A stretch of 64,000 bases of DNA from Pseudomonas koreensis (lineage in GTDB: Bacteria > Pseudomonadota > Gammaproteobacteria > Pseudomonadales > Pseudomonadaceae). The stretch covers positions 62,001 through 126,000 of the forward strand of contig NZ_JAAQYM010000006.1 of NCBI RefSeq assembly GCF_012986595.1. Direction: 5' to 3'. The notes under the pieces are model-generated. The model was not told the DNA's origin. It was given only the letters and a program-made list of their open reading frames with translations, and made no database searches. The position numbers and the translations under genes were made by a program. The first letter of the stretch is position 1. Each line of letters begins with the position of its first letter. Positions 52,283 through 61,834 of the stretch are shown here, one piece after another.

Positions 52283-52411
52283 ATTTGTGTATCAGTGTTT
52301 TGCCTTACACCTTGAAACGTAAGTTGAAGGTAAATTGCCGGTAAAGCTGCTTTGCTTAAATCCTGCCAGTGCTTATCGTTCAGCCTCCCGTAAAAGAAGC
52401 CCACGCGCCCA

Positions 52412-53719
52412 ATGGTTAATCAATCCATGCAATCGTCCCCTCGCAACTCCCGTCGCTGGCTGATCAGCCTGCTCGTCCTGTTGGTCATCGCCGTACTGTG
52501 CTGGAAATTCTGGCCCGCCGGTTCGGCCCACAAGGAGGGCGGCGACAAGGCCGCCGCCGGTCATACCGGCCGTTCGGGGATGATGCGACCGGGCTTCGGT
52601 GGCGCGGCCGGACCGATTCCGGTGCGCGTGGCGCCGGCCGTCACCGGTGATTTCCCGCTGTATTACAAGGCGCTGGGCACGGTGACCGCGCTCAACACCA
52701 TCAATGTGCGCAGCCGGGTGGGCGGCGAGCTGGTGAAAATCAATTTCGAGGAAGGGCAGATGGTCAAGGCTGGCGACCTGCTGGCAGAGATCGATCCGCG
52801 GCCGTACCAGAACGCCTTGCTCCAGGCTGAGGGCACCTTGCTGCAGAATCAGGCGCAGCTGAAAAACGCTCAGGTCGATGTCGAGCGTTATCGCGGCCTG
52901 TACAAGGAAGACAGCATCGCCAAGCAGACCCTGGACACCGCCGAAGCGCTGGTCGGCCAGTATCTGGGCACGGTCAAGACCAATCAGGCGGCGGTCAACG
53001 ACGCCAAGCTCAATCTCGAATTCACCAAGATCCGCGCACCGATTGCCGGTCGCGTCGGCCTGCGGCAGGTCGATGTCGGCAACCTGGTGGCGGCCAACGA
53101 CACCACGTTCCTTGCGGTCATCACCCAGACCCAGCCCATCAGCGTGGTGTTCACGCTGCCGGAAAACAGCCTTGAAACGGTGCTCGCCCGCTACCACAGC
53201 GGCGCCAAACTGCCGGCCGAGGCATGGGATCGCGGCGATACCAGAATCCAGGCCAACGGCGTGCTGCAAAGCCTCGACAACCAGATCGACGTCGCCACCG
53301 GCACCCTGAAATTCAAGGCCCGTTACGACAACCGCGATCAATCGCTGTTTCCCAATCAGTTCGTCAACGTCCACCTGCTGGCCGACACGCTCAAAGGCGT
53401 GGTGCTGGCTCCGTCGGCGGCGATTCAGTTTGGCACCAACGGCACCTTCGTCTACGCGCTGGACGGCGACAAGAAAGTCACCATCCGCCAGTTGAAGATC
53501 GGCGCCAGCGACGGCACCAACACCGTGGTCACCGAAGGCCTCGCCGCAGGGGATCGCGTGGTGCTGGAAGGCACCGACCGCCTGAAAGAGGGCAGTGAAG
53601 TGGAAGTGGTCAACGACAGCAATGACGTGCCAACCACGCCGACCGGCCACCTGCAGGGCAAACCCGCCGCCAATGCACCGGACGCCGCTGTGACTGACAA
53701 GGCCAAGAAGGGCGCATGA
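52412..53719 (+). CDS. mdtA: RND efflux periplasmic adaptor, MuxA/MdtA
   Basis: The 435-residue membrane fusion protein has an N-terminal membrane anchor (WLISLLVLLVIAVLCWKFWP), the lipoyl-like half with GTVTALNTINVRSRVGGELV, a helical hairpin, and beta-barrel part with RVGLRQVDVGNLVAANDTTF. It joins the inner membrane pump to the outer membrane channel. The matching P. aeruginosa system is MuxABC-OpmB. Its stop overlaps the start of mdtB (ATGA). No strong ribosome site is visible. Confidence 0.93.
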   Translation: MVNQSMQSSPRNSRRWLISLLVLLVIAVLCWKFWPAGSAHKEGGDKAAAGHTGRSGMMRPGFGGAAGPIPVRVAPAVTGDFPLYYKALGTVTALNTINVRSRVGGELVKINFEEGQMVKAGDLLAEIDPRPYQNALLQAEGTLLQNQAQLKNAQVDVERYRGLYKEDSIAKQTLDTAEALVGQYLGTVKTNQAAVNDAKLNLEFTKIRAPIAGRVGLRQVDVGNLVAANDTTFLAVITQTQPISVVFTLPENSLETVLARYHSGAKLPAEAWDRGDTRIQANGVLQSLDNQIDVATGTLKFKARYDNRDQSLFPNQFVNVHLLADTLKGVVLAPSAAIQFGTNGTFVYALDGDKKVTIRQLKIGASDGTNTVVTEGLAAGDRVVLEGTDRLKEGSEVEVVNDSNDVPTTPTGHLQGKPAANAPDAAVTDKAKKGA

Positions 53720-56700
53720 ACATTTCGCGGCTGTTCATCCTCCGTCCGGTAGCCACTACCTTGAGCATGCTGGCCATTGTCCTGGCCGGCCTGATCGCCT
53801 ATCGCCTGCTGCCGGTCTCGGCATTGCCGCAGGTCGATTACCCGACCATTCGCGTCATGACCCTGTATCCCGGCGCCAGCCCGGACGTGATGACCAGCGC
53901 CGTGACCGCGCCGCTCGAACGCCAGTTCGGGCAGATGCCGGGCCTGACCCAAATGGCGTCGACCAGCTCCGGCGGCGCTTCGGTGCTGACCCTGCGCTTC
54001 AGCCTCGACATCAACATGGACGTCGCCGAACAGCAGGTGCAGGCCGCGATCAACGCCGCGACCAATCTGCTGCCTACCGATCTGCCGGCGCCGCCGGTGT
54101 ACAACAAGGTCAACCCGGCGGACACCCCGGTGCTGACCTTGGCGATCACTTCGAAAACCATGCTGCTGCCCAAGCTCAATGACCTGGTCGACACGCGCAT
54201 GGCGCAGAAGATCGCCCAGATCAGCGGCGTCGGCATGGTCAGCATTGCCGGCGGTCAGCGTCAGGCGGTGCGGATCAAGGTCAACCCCGAGGCACTGGCG
54301 GCCAACAGCCTGAACCTGGAAGACGTACGCACCCTGATCGGCGCGTCCAACGTCAACCAGCCCAAGGGTAACTTCGACGGCCCGACCCGGGTCTCGATGC
54401 TCGATGCCAACGACCAGCTGACCTCGCCCAAGGACTACGCCAACCTGATCCTCGCCTACAAGAACGGCGCGCCGCTGCGCCTGAAGGATGTGGCGGAAAT
54501 CGTCGATGGCGCGGAGAACGAACGTCTCGCCGCGTGGGCCAACCAGAATCAGGCCGTGCTGCTGAACATCCAGCGCCAGCCGGGCGCCAACGTGATTGAG
54601 GTGGTGGACCGGATCAAGGCGTTGCTGCCGAGCATCACCGATAACCTGCCGGCCGGCCTCGACGTCACCGTGCTCACCGACCGCACCCAGACCATCCGCG
54701 CCTCGGTCACCGACGTGCAGCACGAACTGCTGATCGCCATCGCCCTGGTGGTGATGGTGACGTTCCTCTTTCTGCGCCGCGCCAGTGCGACGATCATCCC
54801 GTCGGTCGCGGTGCCGTTGTCGCTGATCGGCACGTTTGGTGTGATGTACCTGGCCGGATTCTCGGTCAACAACCTGACCCTGATGGCACTGACCATCGCC
54901 ACCGGTTTCGTGGTCGACGATGCGATCGTGATGCTGGAGAACATCGCGCGTTTCATCGAAGAAGGCGACAGCCCGATGCAGGCCGCGCTCAAGGGCGCCA
55001 AACAGATCGGCTTCACCCTGATTTCCCTGACCCTGTCGCTGATCGCCGTACTGATTCCGCTGCTGTTCATGGCCGATGTGGTCGGGCGGCTGTTCCGTGA
55101 GTTCGCCATCACTCTGGCGGTGGCGATCCTGATTTCCCTGGTGGTCTCGCTGACGTTGACCCCGATGATGTGCGCGCGCCTGCTCAAGCGTGAGCCGGAA
55201 GAACATGAACAGGGCCGTTTCTATCGGGCCAGCGGTGCCTGCATCGACTGGATGATCGCCGCCTACGGGCGCAAGTTGCAGTGGGTGCTCAAGCACCAGC
55301 CCCTGACCTTGCTGGTCGCCATCGGTACATTGGCGCTGACCGTGCTCCTGTACATGGTGGTGCCCAAGGGTTTCTTCCCGGTGCAGGACACCGGGGTGAT
55401 CCAGGGCATTTCCGAGGCGCCGCAGTCGATTTCCTTTGCCGCCATGGGCGAGCGTCAGCAAGCACTGGCGAAAGTGATTCTGCAGGATCCGGCGGTGGAG
55501 AGCCTGTCGTCCTACATCGGCGTCGACGGCGACAACGCCACGCTCAACAGCGGCCGCCTGCTGATCAACCTCAAGCCCCACGGTCAGCGCGACCTGAGCG
55601 CCACCGAGGTGATCGCGCGGCTGCAACCGCAATTGGACAAACTGGTCGGCATCCGCCTGTTCATGCAACCGGTGCAGGACTTGACCATCGAAGATCGGGT
55701 CAGCCGTACCCAGTACCAGTTCAGCATGTCCTCGCCGGACGCTGAACTGCTCAGCCAGTGGAGCGGACGGCTGGTCGAGGCGCTGGCCCAGCGGCCGGAA
55801 CTGACCGACGTTGCCAGTGACTTGCAGGACAAGGGCTTGCAGGTCTATCTGGTGATCGACCGCGATGCGGCTTCACGCCTCGGCGTTTCGGTGCAGAACA
55901 TCACCGATGCGCTGTATGACGCCTTTGGTCAGCGGCAGATTTCCACCATCTACACCCAGGCCAGCCAGTACCGCGTGGTGCTGCAGGCGCAGGCCGGGGA
56001 GAAGATCGGGCCGGCGGCGCTGGATCAGATTCACGTCAAGACCACGGATGGCGCGCAAGTGCGTCTGTCGAGTCTGGCCCACGTCGAAGAACGTCAGGCG
56101 CAACTGGCGATCACCCACATCGGCCAGTTCCCGGCGGTGATGATGTCGTTCAACCTCGCACCCGGCGTGGCGCTGGGGCACGCGGTGGACATCATCGATC
56201 AGGTGCAGAAGGACATCGGCATGCCGATTGGCGTGCAGACCCAGTTCCAGGGCGCGGCCGAAGCATTCCAGGCCTCGCTGTCGAGCACCTTGCTGCTGAT
56301 TCTGGCGGCGGTGGTGACCATGTACATCGTGCTCGGCGTGCTCTACGAGAGCTACATTCACCCGATCACCATCCTTTCGACCTTGCCCTCGGCGGCCGTG
56401 GGTGCGTTGCTGGCCTTGCTGCTCAGCGGCAACGACCTGGGGATGATCGCGATCATCGGCATCATCCTGCTGATCGGTATCGTCAAGAAGAACGCGATCA
56501 TGATGATCGACTTCGCCCTCGACGCCGAACGCACCCAGGGCATGGCCCCGGAGCAGGCGATCTATAAGGCGGCACTGCTGCGTTTCCGACCGATCCTGAT
56601 GACCACGCTGGCGGCGTTGTTCGGTGCGGTGCCGTTGATGCTGGCCACCGGTTCCGGGGCTGAACTGCGTCAGCCGCTGGGTCTGGTGATGGTCGGCGGC

Positions 56701-56817
56701 CTGCTGGTGAGCCAGGTGTTGACCCTGTTCACCACGCCGGTGATCTACCTGTACTTCGATCGCCTGGGGCGGCGCTTTGGCAAGACCAATGCCGACCGCG
56801 ATGAGGTGGTGGTATGA
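53716..56817 (+). CDS. mdtB: RND efflux inner membrane subunit, MuxB/MdtB
   Basis: The 1033-residue protein has 12 membrane segments with two large periplasmic loops, as in HAE-1 type RND pumps. It begins MNISRLFILRPVATTLSMLA, and TM4 has the proton-relay pair in GFVVDDAIVMLENIARFIEE. In E. coli MdtB and MdtC form a mixed trimer. A REPIN separates it from mdtC. Confidence 0.95.
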   Translation: MNISRLFILRPVATTLSMLAIVLAGLIAYRLLPVSALPQVDYPTIRVMTLYPGASPDVMTSAVTAPLERQFGQMPGLTQMASTSSGGASVLTLRFSLDINMDVAEQQVQAAINAATNLLPTDLPAPPVYNKVNPADTPVLTLAITSKTMLLPKLNDLVDTRMAQKIAQISGVGMVSIAGGQRQAVRIKVNPEALAANSLNLEDVRTLIGASNVNQPKGNFDGPTRVSMLDANDQLTSPKDYANLILAYKNGAPLRLKDVAEIVDGAENERLAAWANQNQAVLLNIQRQPGANVIEVVDRIKALLPSITDNLPAGLDVTVLTDRTQTIRASVTDVQHELLIAIALVVMVTFLFLRRASATIIPSVAVPLSLIGTFGVMYLAGFSVNNLTLMALTIATGFVVDDAIVMLENIARFIEEGDSPMQAALKGAKQIGFTLISLTLSLIAVLIPLLFMADVVGRLFREFAITLAVAILISLVVSLTLTPMMCARLLKREPEEHEQGRFYRASGACIDWMIAAYGRKLQWVLKHQPLTLLVAIGTLALTVLLYMVVPKGFFPVQDTGVIQGISEAPQSISFAAMGERQQALAKVILQDPAVESLSSYIGVDGDNATLNSGRLLINLKPHGQRDLSATEVIARLQPQLDKLVGIRLFMQPVQDLTIEDRVSRTQYQFSMSSPDAELLSQWSGRLVEALAQRPELTDVASDLQDKGLQVYLVIDRDAASRLGVSVQNITDALYDAFGQRQISTIYTQASQYRVVLQAQAGEKIGPAALDQIHVKTTDGAQVRLSSLAHVEERQAQLAITHIGQFPAVMMSFNLAPGVALGHAVDIIDQVQKDIGMPIGVQTQFQGAAEAFQASLSSTLLLILAAVVTMYIVLGVLYESYIHPITILSTLPSAAVGALLALLLSGNDLGMIAIIGIILLIGIVKKNAIMMIDFALDAERTQGMAPEQAIYKAALLRFRPILMTTLAALFGAVPLMLATGSGAELRQPLGLVMVGGLLVSQVLTLFTTPVIYLYFDRLGRRFGKTNADRDEVVV

Positions 56818-56833
56818 CTGCCCTGACACATAA

Positions 56834-56931
56834 CCCCTGTAGGAGTGAGCCTGCTCGCGATGAGGCCGGCACATTCAATATCAGTGGGGGCAGACACACC
56901 GCTATCGCGAGCAGGCTCACTCCTACAGGGG
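56834..56931. repeat. REPIN-type palindrome, family B, inside the efflux operon
   Basis: Arms starting CCCCTGTAGGAGTGAGCCTG (28 nt) pair perfectly with the right arm at 56904-56931; the centre is about 42 bp. It occupies nearly the whole spacer between mdtB and mdtC, so it lies within the transcript. Confidence 0.92.
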
Positions 56932-56959
56932 CGTGCGGTGAAGACGGGGTTCGCGGTCA

Positions 56960-59900
56960 ATGAATCTTTCTGGTCCTTTCATCAAACGCCCCGTGGCGAC
57001 CATGCTCCTGAGCCTGGCGATCATGTTGCTGGGCGGTGTCAGCTTCGGTCTGCTGCCGGTGTCGCCGCTGCCGCAAATGGATTTCCCGGTGATCGTGGTC
57101 CAGGCCAGTTTGCCCGGCGCCAGTCCCGAGGTGATGGCGTCCACCGTCGCCACGCCGCTGGAGCGCTCGTTTGGCGCGATTGCCGGCGTCAACACCATGA
57201 GCAGCCGCTCCAGTCAGGGTTCGACCCGAGTCATTCTGCAATTTGACCTCGACCGCGACATCAACGGCGCGGCGCGCGAGGTGCAGGCGGCGATCAATGC
57301 GTCGCGCAACCTGTTGCCGAGCGGGATGCGCAGCATGCCGACCTACAAGAAGGTCAACCCGTCGCAGGCGCCGATCATGGTGCTGTCGCTGACCTCGGAC
57401 GTGCTGGAAAAGGGCCAGCTCTACGACCTGGCCTCGACCATCTTGTCGCAGAGCCTGTCCCAGGTGCAGGGCGTGGGCGAAGTGCAGATCGGCGGCAGCT
57501 CGTTGCCGGCGGTGCGCATCGAACTCGAACCACAGGCGCTGAACCAGTACGGCGTGGCGCTCGACGATGTGCGCAAGACCATCGCCGGGGCCAACGTGCG
57601 CCGGCCCAAAGGCTCGGTCGAAGACAGTGAGCGCCTGTGGCAGATCCAGGCCAACGACCAGTTGGAAAAGGCCAAGGATTACGAATCGCTGATCATCCAC
57701 TACAACAACGGCGCAGCCCTGCGCCTGAAGGACGTGGCCAAGGTCAGCGACGGCGTCGAAGACCGTTACAACAGCGGCTTCTTCAACGATGACGCGGCGG
57801 TGTTGCTGGTGATCAACCGCCAGGCCGGCGCCAACATCATCGAGACAGTCAACGAAATCAAGGCGCAGTTGCCTGCGTTGCAAGCGGTGCTGCCGGCCAG
57901 TGTGAAGCTGAACCTGGCGATGGACCGTTCGCCAGTGATCAAGGCCACGCTGCACGAGGCGGAAATGACCCTGCTGATCGCCGTGGCGCTGGTGATTCTG
58001 GTGGTGTTCCTGTTTCTCGGTAACTTTCGCGCTTCGCTGATCCCGACGCTGGCAGTGCCGGTGTCGCTGGTCGGCACCTTCGCAGTGATGTACCTGTATG
58101 GTTTCTCGCTGAACAACCTGTCGCTGATGGCGCTGATTCTCGCGACCGGGTTGGTGGTGGACGATGCCATCGTGGTGCTGGAGAACATTTCCCGGCACAT
58201 TGACGAAGGCGTCAAACCGATGAAGGCTGCGTACCTCGGGGCCAAGGAAGTCGGCTTCACCTTGCTCTCGATGAACGTCTCGCTGGTGGCGGTGTTCCTG
58301 TCGATCCTGTTCATGGGCGGGATTGTCGAGAGCCTGTTCCGCGAATTTTCCATCACCCTGGCGGCGGCGATCGTGGTGTCGCTGGTGGTTTCGCTGACGC
58401 TCACGCCGATGCTCTGCGCACGCTGGCTCAAGCCGCACACGCCCGGCCAGGAAAACCGCCTGCAACGCTGGAGCCGCAAAACCAACGAATGGATGGTCGG
58501 CAAGTACGCCACCAGCCTCGACTGGGTGCTGCGCCATCGGCGCCTGACCTTGCTCAGCCTGATCGTCACGGTCGGGGTCAACGTCGCTCTGTACGTGGTG
58601 GTGCCGAAAACGTTCATGCCGCAACAGGACACCGGCCAGTTGATCGGTTTCGTACGCGGTGACGACGGCCTGTCGTTCAGCGTGATGCAGCCGAAAATGG
58701 AAACCTTCCGCCGCGCCGTGCTCAAGGACGAAGCGGTGGAAAGTGTGGCCGGGTTCATCGGCGGCACCAACGGCACCAACAACGCCTTCATGCTGGTGCG
58801 CCTGAAACCGATCAAGGAACGCAACCTGTCGGCGCAGAAGGTCATCGAACGCCTGCGCAAGGAAATGCCCAAGGTGCCTGGTGCCCAATTGATGCTGATG
58901 GCCGACCAGGACCTGCAATTCGGCGGTGGCCGCGAGCAGACCACCTCGCAATACAGCTACATCCTGCAAAGCGGGGATCTCGGCGCATTGCGCGAGTGGT
59001 ATCCGAAAGTGGTCACCGCGCTGCGCGCACTGCCGGAGCTGACCGCGATTGACGCCCGCGAAGGCCGCGGTGCGCAGCAGGTGACGCTGATTGTCGACCG
59101 CGATCAGGCCAAGCGCCTCGGGGTCGACATGAACATGGTCACGGCGGTGTTGAACAATGCCTACAGCCAGCGGCAGATCTCGACCATTTACGACAGCCTC
59201 AACCAGTATCAGGTGGTGATGGAGGTCAATCCGAAGTACGCACAGGACCCGGTGACGCTCCAGCAGGTGCAGGTGATCACGGCTGACGGCGCACGGATTC
59301 CGTTGTCGACCATCGCCCATTACGAAAACAGCCTGGAAGATGACCGGGTCAGCCACGAAGGCCAGTTCGCTTCCGAAAGCATTGCCTTCGACATGGCCGA
59401 AGGGGTGACGGTGGAGCAGGGCAGTGCCGCCATCGAGCGGGCGATTGCCAAGGTCGGTCTGCCCGAAGACGTGATCGCAAAAATGGCCGGCACCGCCGAC
59501 GCCTTTGCCGCGACCCAGAAAAGCCAGCCGTTCATGATCCTTGGCGCGTTGCTGGCGGTGTATCTGGTGCTCGGTGTGCTCTATGAAAGCTACATTCACC
59601 CGCTGACGATTCTTTCGACGTTGCCATCGGCCGGGGTCGGCGCGTTGCTGTCGATCTATGCACTGGGCGGCGAGTTCAGCCTGATCTCGTTGCTCGGGCT
59701 GTTCCTGCTGATCGGTGTGGTGAAGAAGAACGCGATCCTGATGATCGACCTGGCGTTGCAACTGGAGCGCCATCAGGGGCTGTCGCCGCTGGAGTCGATC
59801 CGCAGCGCCTGCCTGCAACGTCTGCGGCCGATTCTGATGACCACCCTGGCGGCGATCCTCGGCGCCTTGCCGTTGTTGCTCGGCCGTGCCGAGGGCGCGG

Positions 59901-60067
59901 AAATGCGTCAGCCGCTGGGCCTGACCATTATCGGCGGGCTGATCTTCAGTCAGGTGCTCACCCTTTACACCACCCCGGTGGTTTACCTCTATCTCGACAA
60001 GCTGCGCCACCGCTTCAACAAGTGGCGTGGCGTGCGTACTGACGCTGCTCTGGAAACTCCGCTATGA
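56960..60067 (+). CDS. mdtC: RND efflux inner membrane subunit, MuxC/MdtC
   Basis: The 1035-residue protein is the second RND subunit, with the same fold as mdtB: it begins MNLSGPFIKRPVATMLLSLA, and TM4 has LVVDDAIVVLENISRHIDEG. The C-terminal half repeats the pattern with LGVLYESYIHPLTILSTLPS. Its stop overlaps the start of the outer membrane gene. The ribosome site is weak, which together with the REPIN suggests that its dose may be tuned relative to mdtB. Confidence 0.95.
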   Translation: MNLSGPFIKRPVATMLLSLAIMLLGGVSFGLLPVSPLPQMDFPVIVVQASLPGASPEVMASTVATPLERSFGAIAGVNTMSSRSSQGSTRVILQFDLDRDINGAAREVQAAINASRNLLPSGMRSMPTYKKVNPSQAPIMVLSLTSDVLEKGQLYDLASTILSQSLSQVQGVGEVQIGGSSLPAVRIELEPQALNQYGVALDDVRKTIAGANVRRPKGSVEDSERLWQIQANDQLEKAKDYESLIIHYNNGAALRLKDVAKVSDGVEDRYNSGFFNDDAAVLLVINRQAGANIIETVNEIKAQLPALQAVLPASVKLNLAMDRSPVIKATLHEAEMTLLIAVALVILVVFLFLGNFRASLIPTLAVPVSLVGTFAVMYLYGFSLNNLSLMALILATGLVVDDAIVVLENISRHIDEGVKPMKAAYLGAKEVGFTLLSMNVSLVAVFLSILFMGGIVESLFREFSITLAAAIVVSLVVSLTLTPMLCARWLKPHTPGQENRLQRWSRKTNEWMVGKYATSLDWVLRHRRLTLLSLIVTVGVNVALYVVVPKTFMPQQDTGQLIGFVRGDDGLSFSVMQPKMETFRRAVLKDEAVESVAGFIGGTNGTNNAFMLVRLKPIKERNLSAQKVIERLRKEMPKVPGAQLMLMADQDLQFGGGREQTTSQYSYILQSGDLGALREWYPKVVTALRALPELTAIDAREGRGAQQVTLIVDRDQAKRLGVDMNMVTAVLNNAYSQRQISTIYDSLNQYQVVMEVNPKYAQDPVTLQQVQVITADGARIPLSTIAHYENSLEDDRVSHEGQFASESIAFDMAEGVTVEQGSAAIERAIAKVGLPEDVIAKMAGTADAFAATQKSQPFMILGALLAVYLVLGVLYESYIHPLTILSTLPSAGVGALLSIYALGGEFSLISLLGLFLLIGVVKKNAILMIDLALQLERHQGLSPLESIRSACLQRLRPILMTTLAAILGALPLLLGRAEGAEMRQPLGLTIIGGLIFSQVLTLYTTPVVYLYLDKLRHRFNKWRGVRTDAALETPL

Positions 60068-61533
60068 CCGACCGTTCGCTTCTCAATCTGGCCACTGCTC
60101 GAGGCTCGCGTCTTTTGAGCCTGTCGCTGTGCGTGGCGATGCTCAGTGCCTGCGCCGTCGGCCCGGACTATCAGCGCCCGCAAACCGCCGAAATCGCGCA
60201 GTACAAAGAGGCCAAGGGCTGGCGTCAGGCCAACCCCAGCGACTCGCTGGCCCGTGGCGCTTGGTGGGAGCTGTATGGCGATCAGCAACTCAACGCCCTG
60301 GTCGAGAAACTCAACAGCGCCAACCAGACCGTTGCCCAGTCCGAAGCCCAGTACCGTCAGGCCCAGGCCTTGGTGCGCAGCGCCCGTGGCGCGTTTTACC
60401 CGAGTGTCGACCTGAGCGTGGGCAAGACCCGCTCCAGCCAGGGCACCGGTAGCAGCAGTTCCAGCCTGAGCAGTTCTGCCAGTGGCATTCGGGACACCTA
60501 CAACGCGCAATTGGGCGTGAGTTGGGAAGCGGATATCTGGGGCAAGTTGCGCCGCAGCCTGCAAGCGAACGAAGCCAGCGCCCAGGCCAGTTTTGCCGAC
60601 CTGGCGGCGATGCGCCTGAGCCAGCAGTCGGAGCTGGTGCAGAACTACCTGCAATTGCGCGTGATCGACCAACAGAAGCGCTTGCTGGAATCGACGGTGG
60701 CGGCCTACGAAAAGTCGCTGCAAATGACCCAGAACCAGTACCGCGCCGGAATCTCCGGCCGCGATGCGGTGGCCCAGGCGCAGACTCAGCTGAAAAGCAC
60801 CCAGGGCGATCTGGTGGATCTGATCTGGCAGCGCGCGCAGTTCGAAAACGCTATCGCGGTGCTCACCGGGCAGGCCCCGGCCGAGTTCAGCATCGCCGAG
60901 AGCCAGAACATTCCGAACCTGCCGCAGATTCCGTTGAGCCTGCCGTCGCAGTTGCTGGAGCGTCGTCCGGACATCGCTTCGGCGGAGCGTTCGGTGATCG
61001 CCGCCAACGCCAATATTGGTGTGGCGAAAGCGGCGTACTACCCGGACCTGACTCTGAGCATGAGTGGCGGTTACAGCAGCAGTACGTCAAAAAATCTCCT
61101 GACCCTGCCCAATCGCTTCTGGTCGGTCGGGCCGAAACTGGACTTGCCGATCTTCGATGGCGGCATTCGTTCGGCCGAAGTCGATCGCACCGAAGCGGCG
61201 TATGACCAGACCGTCGCCAAATACCGTCAGACCGTGCTCGACGGTTTCCGCGAGGTGGAAAACTATCTGGTGCAATTGAAGGTGTATGAAGACGAAGCCG
61301 CCGTGCGCCAGGAAGCGCTGGATGCTGCGCGTGACTCGTTGCGCCTGACCCAGAACCAGTACAAGGCCGGGTTGATTGCCTACATCGACGTGGTCGTGGT
61401 GCAGGCCACTGCACTGAGCAACGAGCGCACCGTTCTCAACATTCTGCAGAGCCGCCTGATTGCCAGTGTGCAGCTGATTGCTGCGTTGGGCGGTGGTTGG
61501 GATGGCAATCTGGAAGTAAGCGACAACCACTGA
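60064..61533 (+). CDS. opmB: Outer membrane efflux channel (NodT/OprM family), OpmB-like
   Basis: The 489-residue precursor has a lipoprotein signal (MLSACAVGPDYQRP, lipid Cys about 30) and two OEP repeats. Motifs include WWELYGDQQLNALVEKLNSA, YNAQLGVSWEADIWGKLRRS and SLPSQLLERRPDIASAERSV, all typical of TolC-type lipoproteins of RND systems. It forms the exit duct for MdtABC. Confidence 0.94.
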   Translation: MTDRSLLNLATARGSRLLSLSLCVAMLSACAVGPDYQRPQTAEIAQYKEAKGWRQANPSDSLARGAWWELYGDQQLNALVEKLNSANQTVAQSEAQYRQAQALVRSARGAFYPSVDLSVGKTRSSQGTGSSSSSLSSSASGIRDTYNAQLGVSWEADIWGKLRRSLQANEASAQASFADLAAMRLSQQSELVQNYLQLRVIDQQKRLLESTVAAYEKSLQMTQNQYRAGISGRDAVAQAQTQLKSTQGDLVDLIWQRAQFENAIAVLTGQAPAEFSIAESQNIPNLPQIPLSLPSQLLERRPDIASAERSVIAANANIGVAKAAYYPDLTLSMSGGYSSSTSKNLLTLPNRFWSVGPKLDLPIFDGGIRSAEVDRTEAAYDQTVAKYRQTVLDGFREVENYLVQLKVYEDEAAVRQEALDAARDSLRLTQNQYKAGLIAYIDVVVVQATALSNERTVLNILQSRLIASVQLIAALGGGWDGNLEVSDNH

Positions 61534-61555
61534 TCCAGGCAACAAATTTGCCACT

Positions 61556-61649
61556 GTGGCGAGGGCGCGTGCTCCCGCCGGAATGCGCAGCGACCCCAAG
61601 AGGTCAGGGAGCGCTGCGCATTCCAGCGGGAGCAAGCTCACTCGCCACA
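61556..61649. repeat. REPIN-type palindrome, family C
   Basis: GTGGCGAGGGCGCGTGCTCC on the left and its near-inverse on the right (61627-61649), 2-3 mismatches, with a smaller inverted pair GGAATGCGCAGCG and CGCTGCGCATTCC inside. Lies 22 bp after opmB. Confidence 0.88.
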
Positions 61650-61834
61650 CGTGCAAGTATTTCAGTATGTGAGTCCCGGGCCAGAGCCTCGCAGGACGGT
61701 CGAACAAGCGTTTCATCGGCTTGATGGCAAAATGGTTACTTTGTCAGTGCGTTCTTCTGTGCAATCAGTACAATCGCCGCATTTGCCCGACCGAGAATGG
61801 ACGCAATACGGCGCGGGTGTTCGCGAGAATTTTC

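Noticed and set aside
56957..60010. A 1017-residue open frame on the minus strand opposite mdtC
   Set aside because: It mirrors the mdtC codons, is rich in His, Gln, Arg and Asp, and has no domain pattern; such antisense frames are common in GC-rich genes. The same applies to long frames opposite mdtB, the usher, exbB, the porin and the siroheme reductase.
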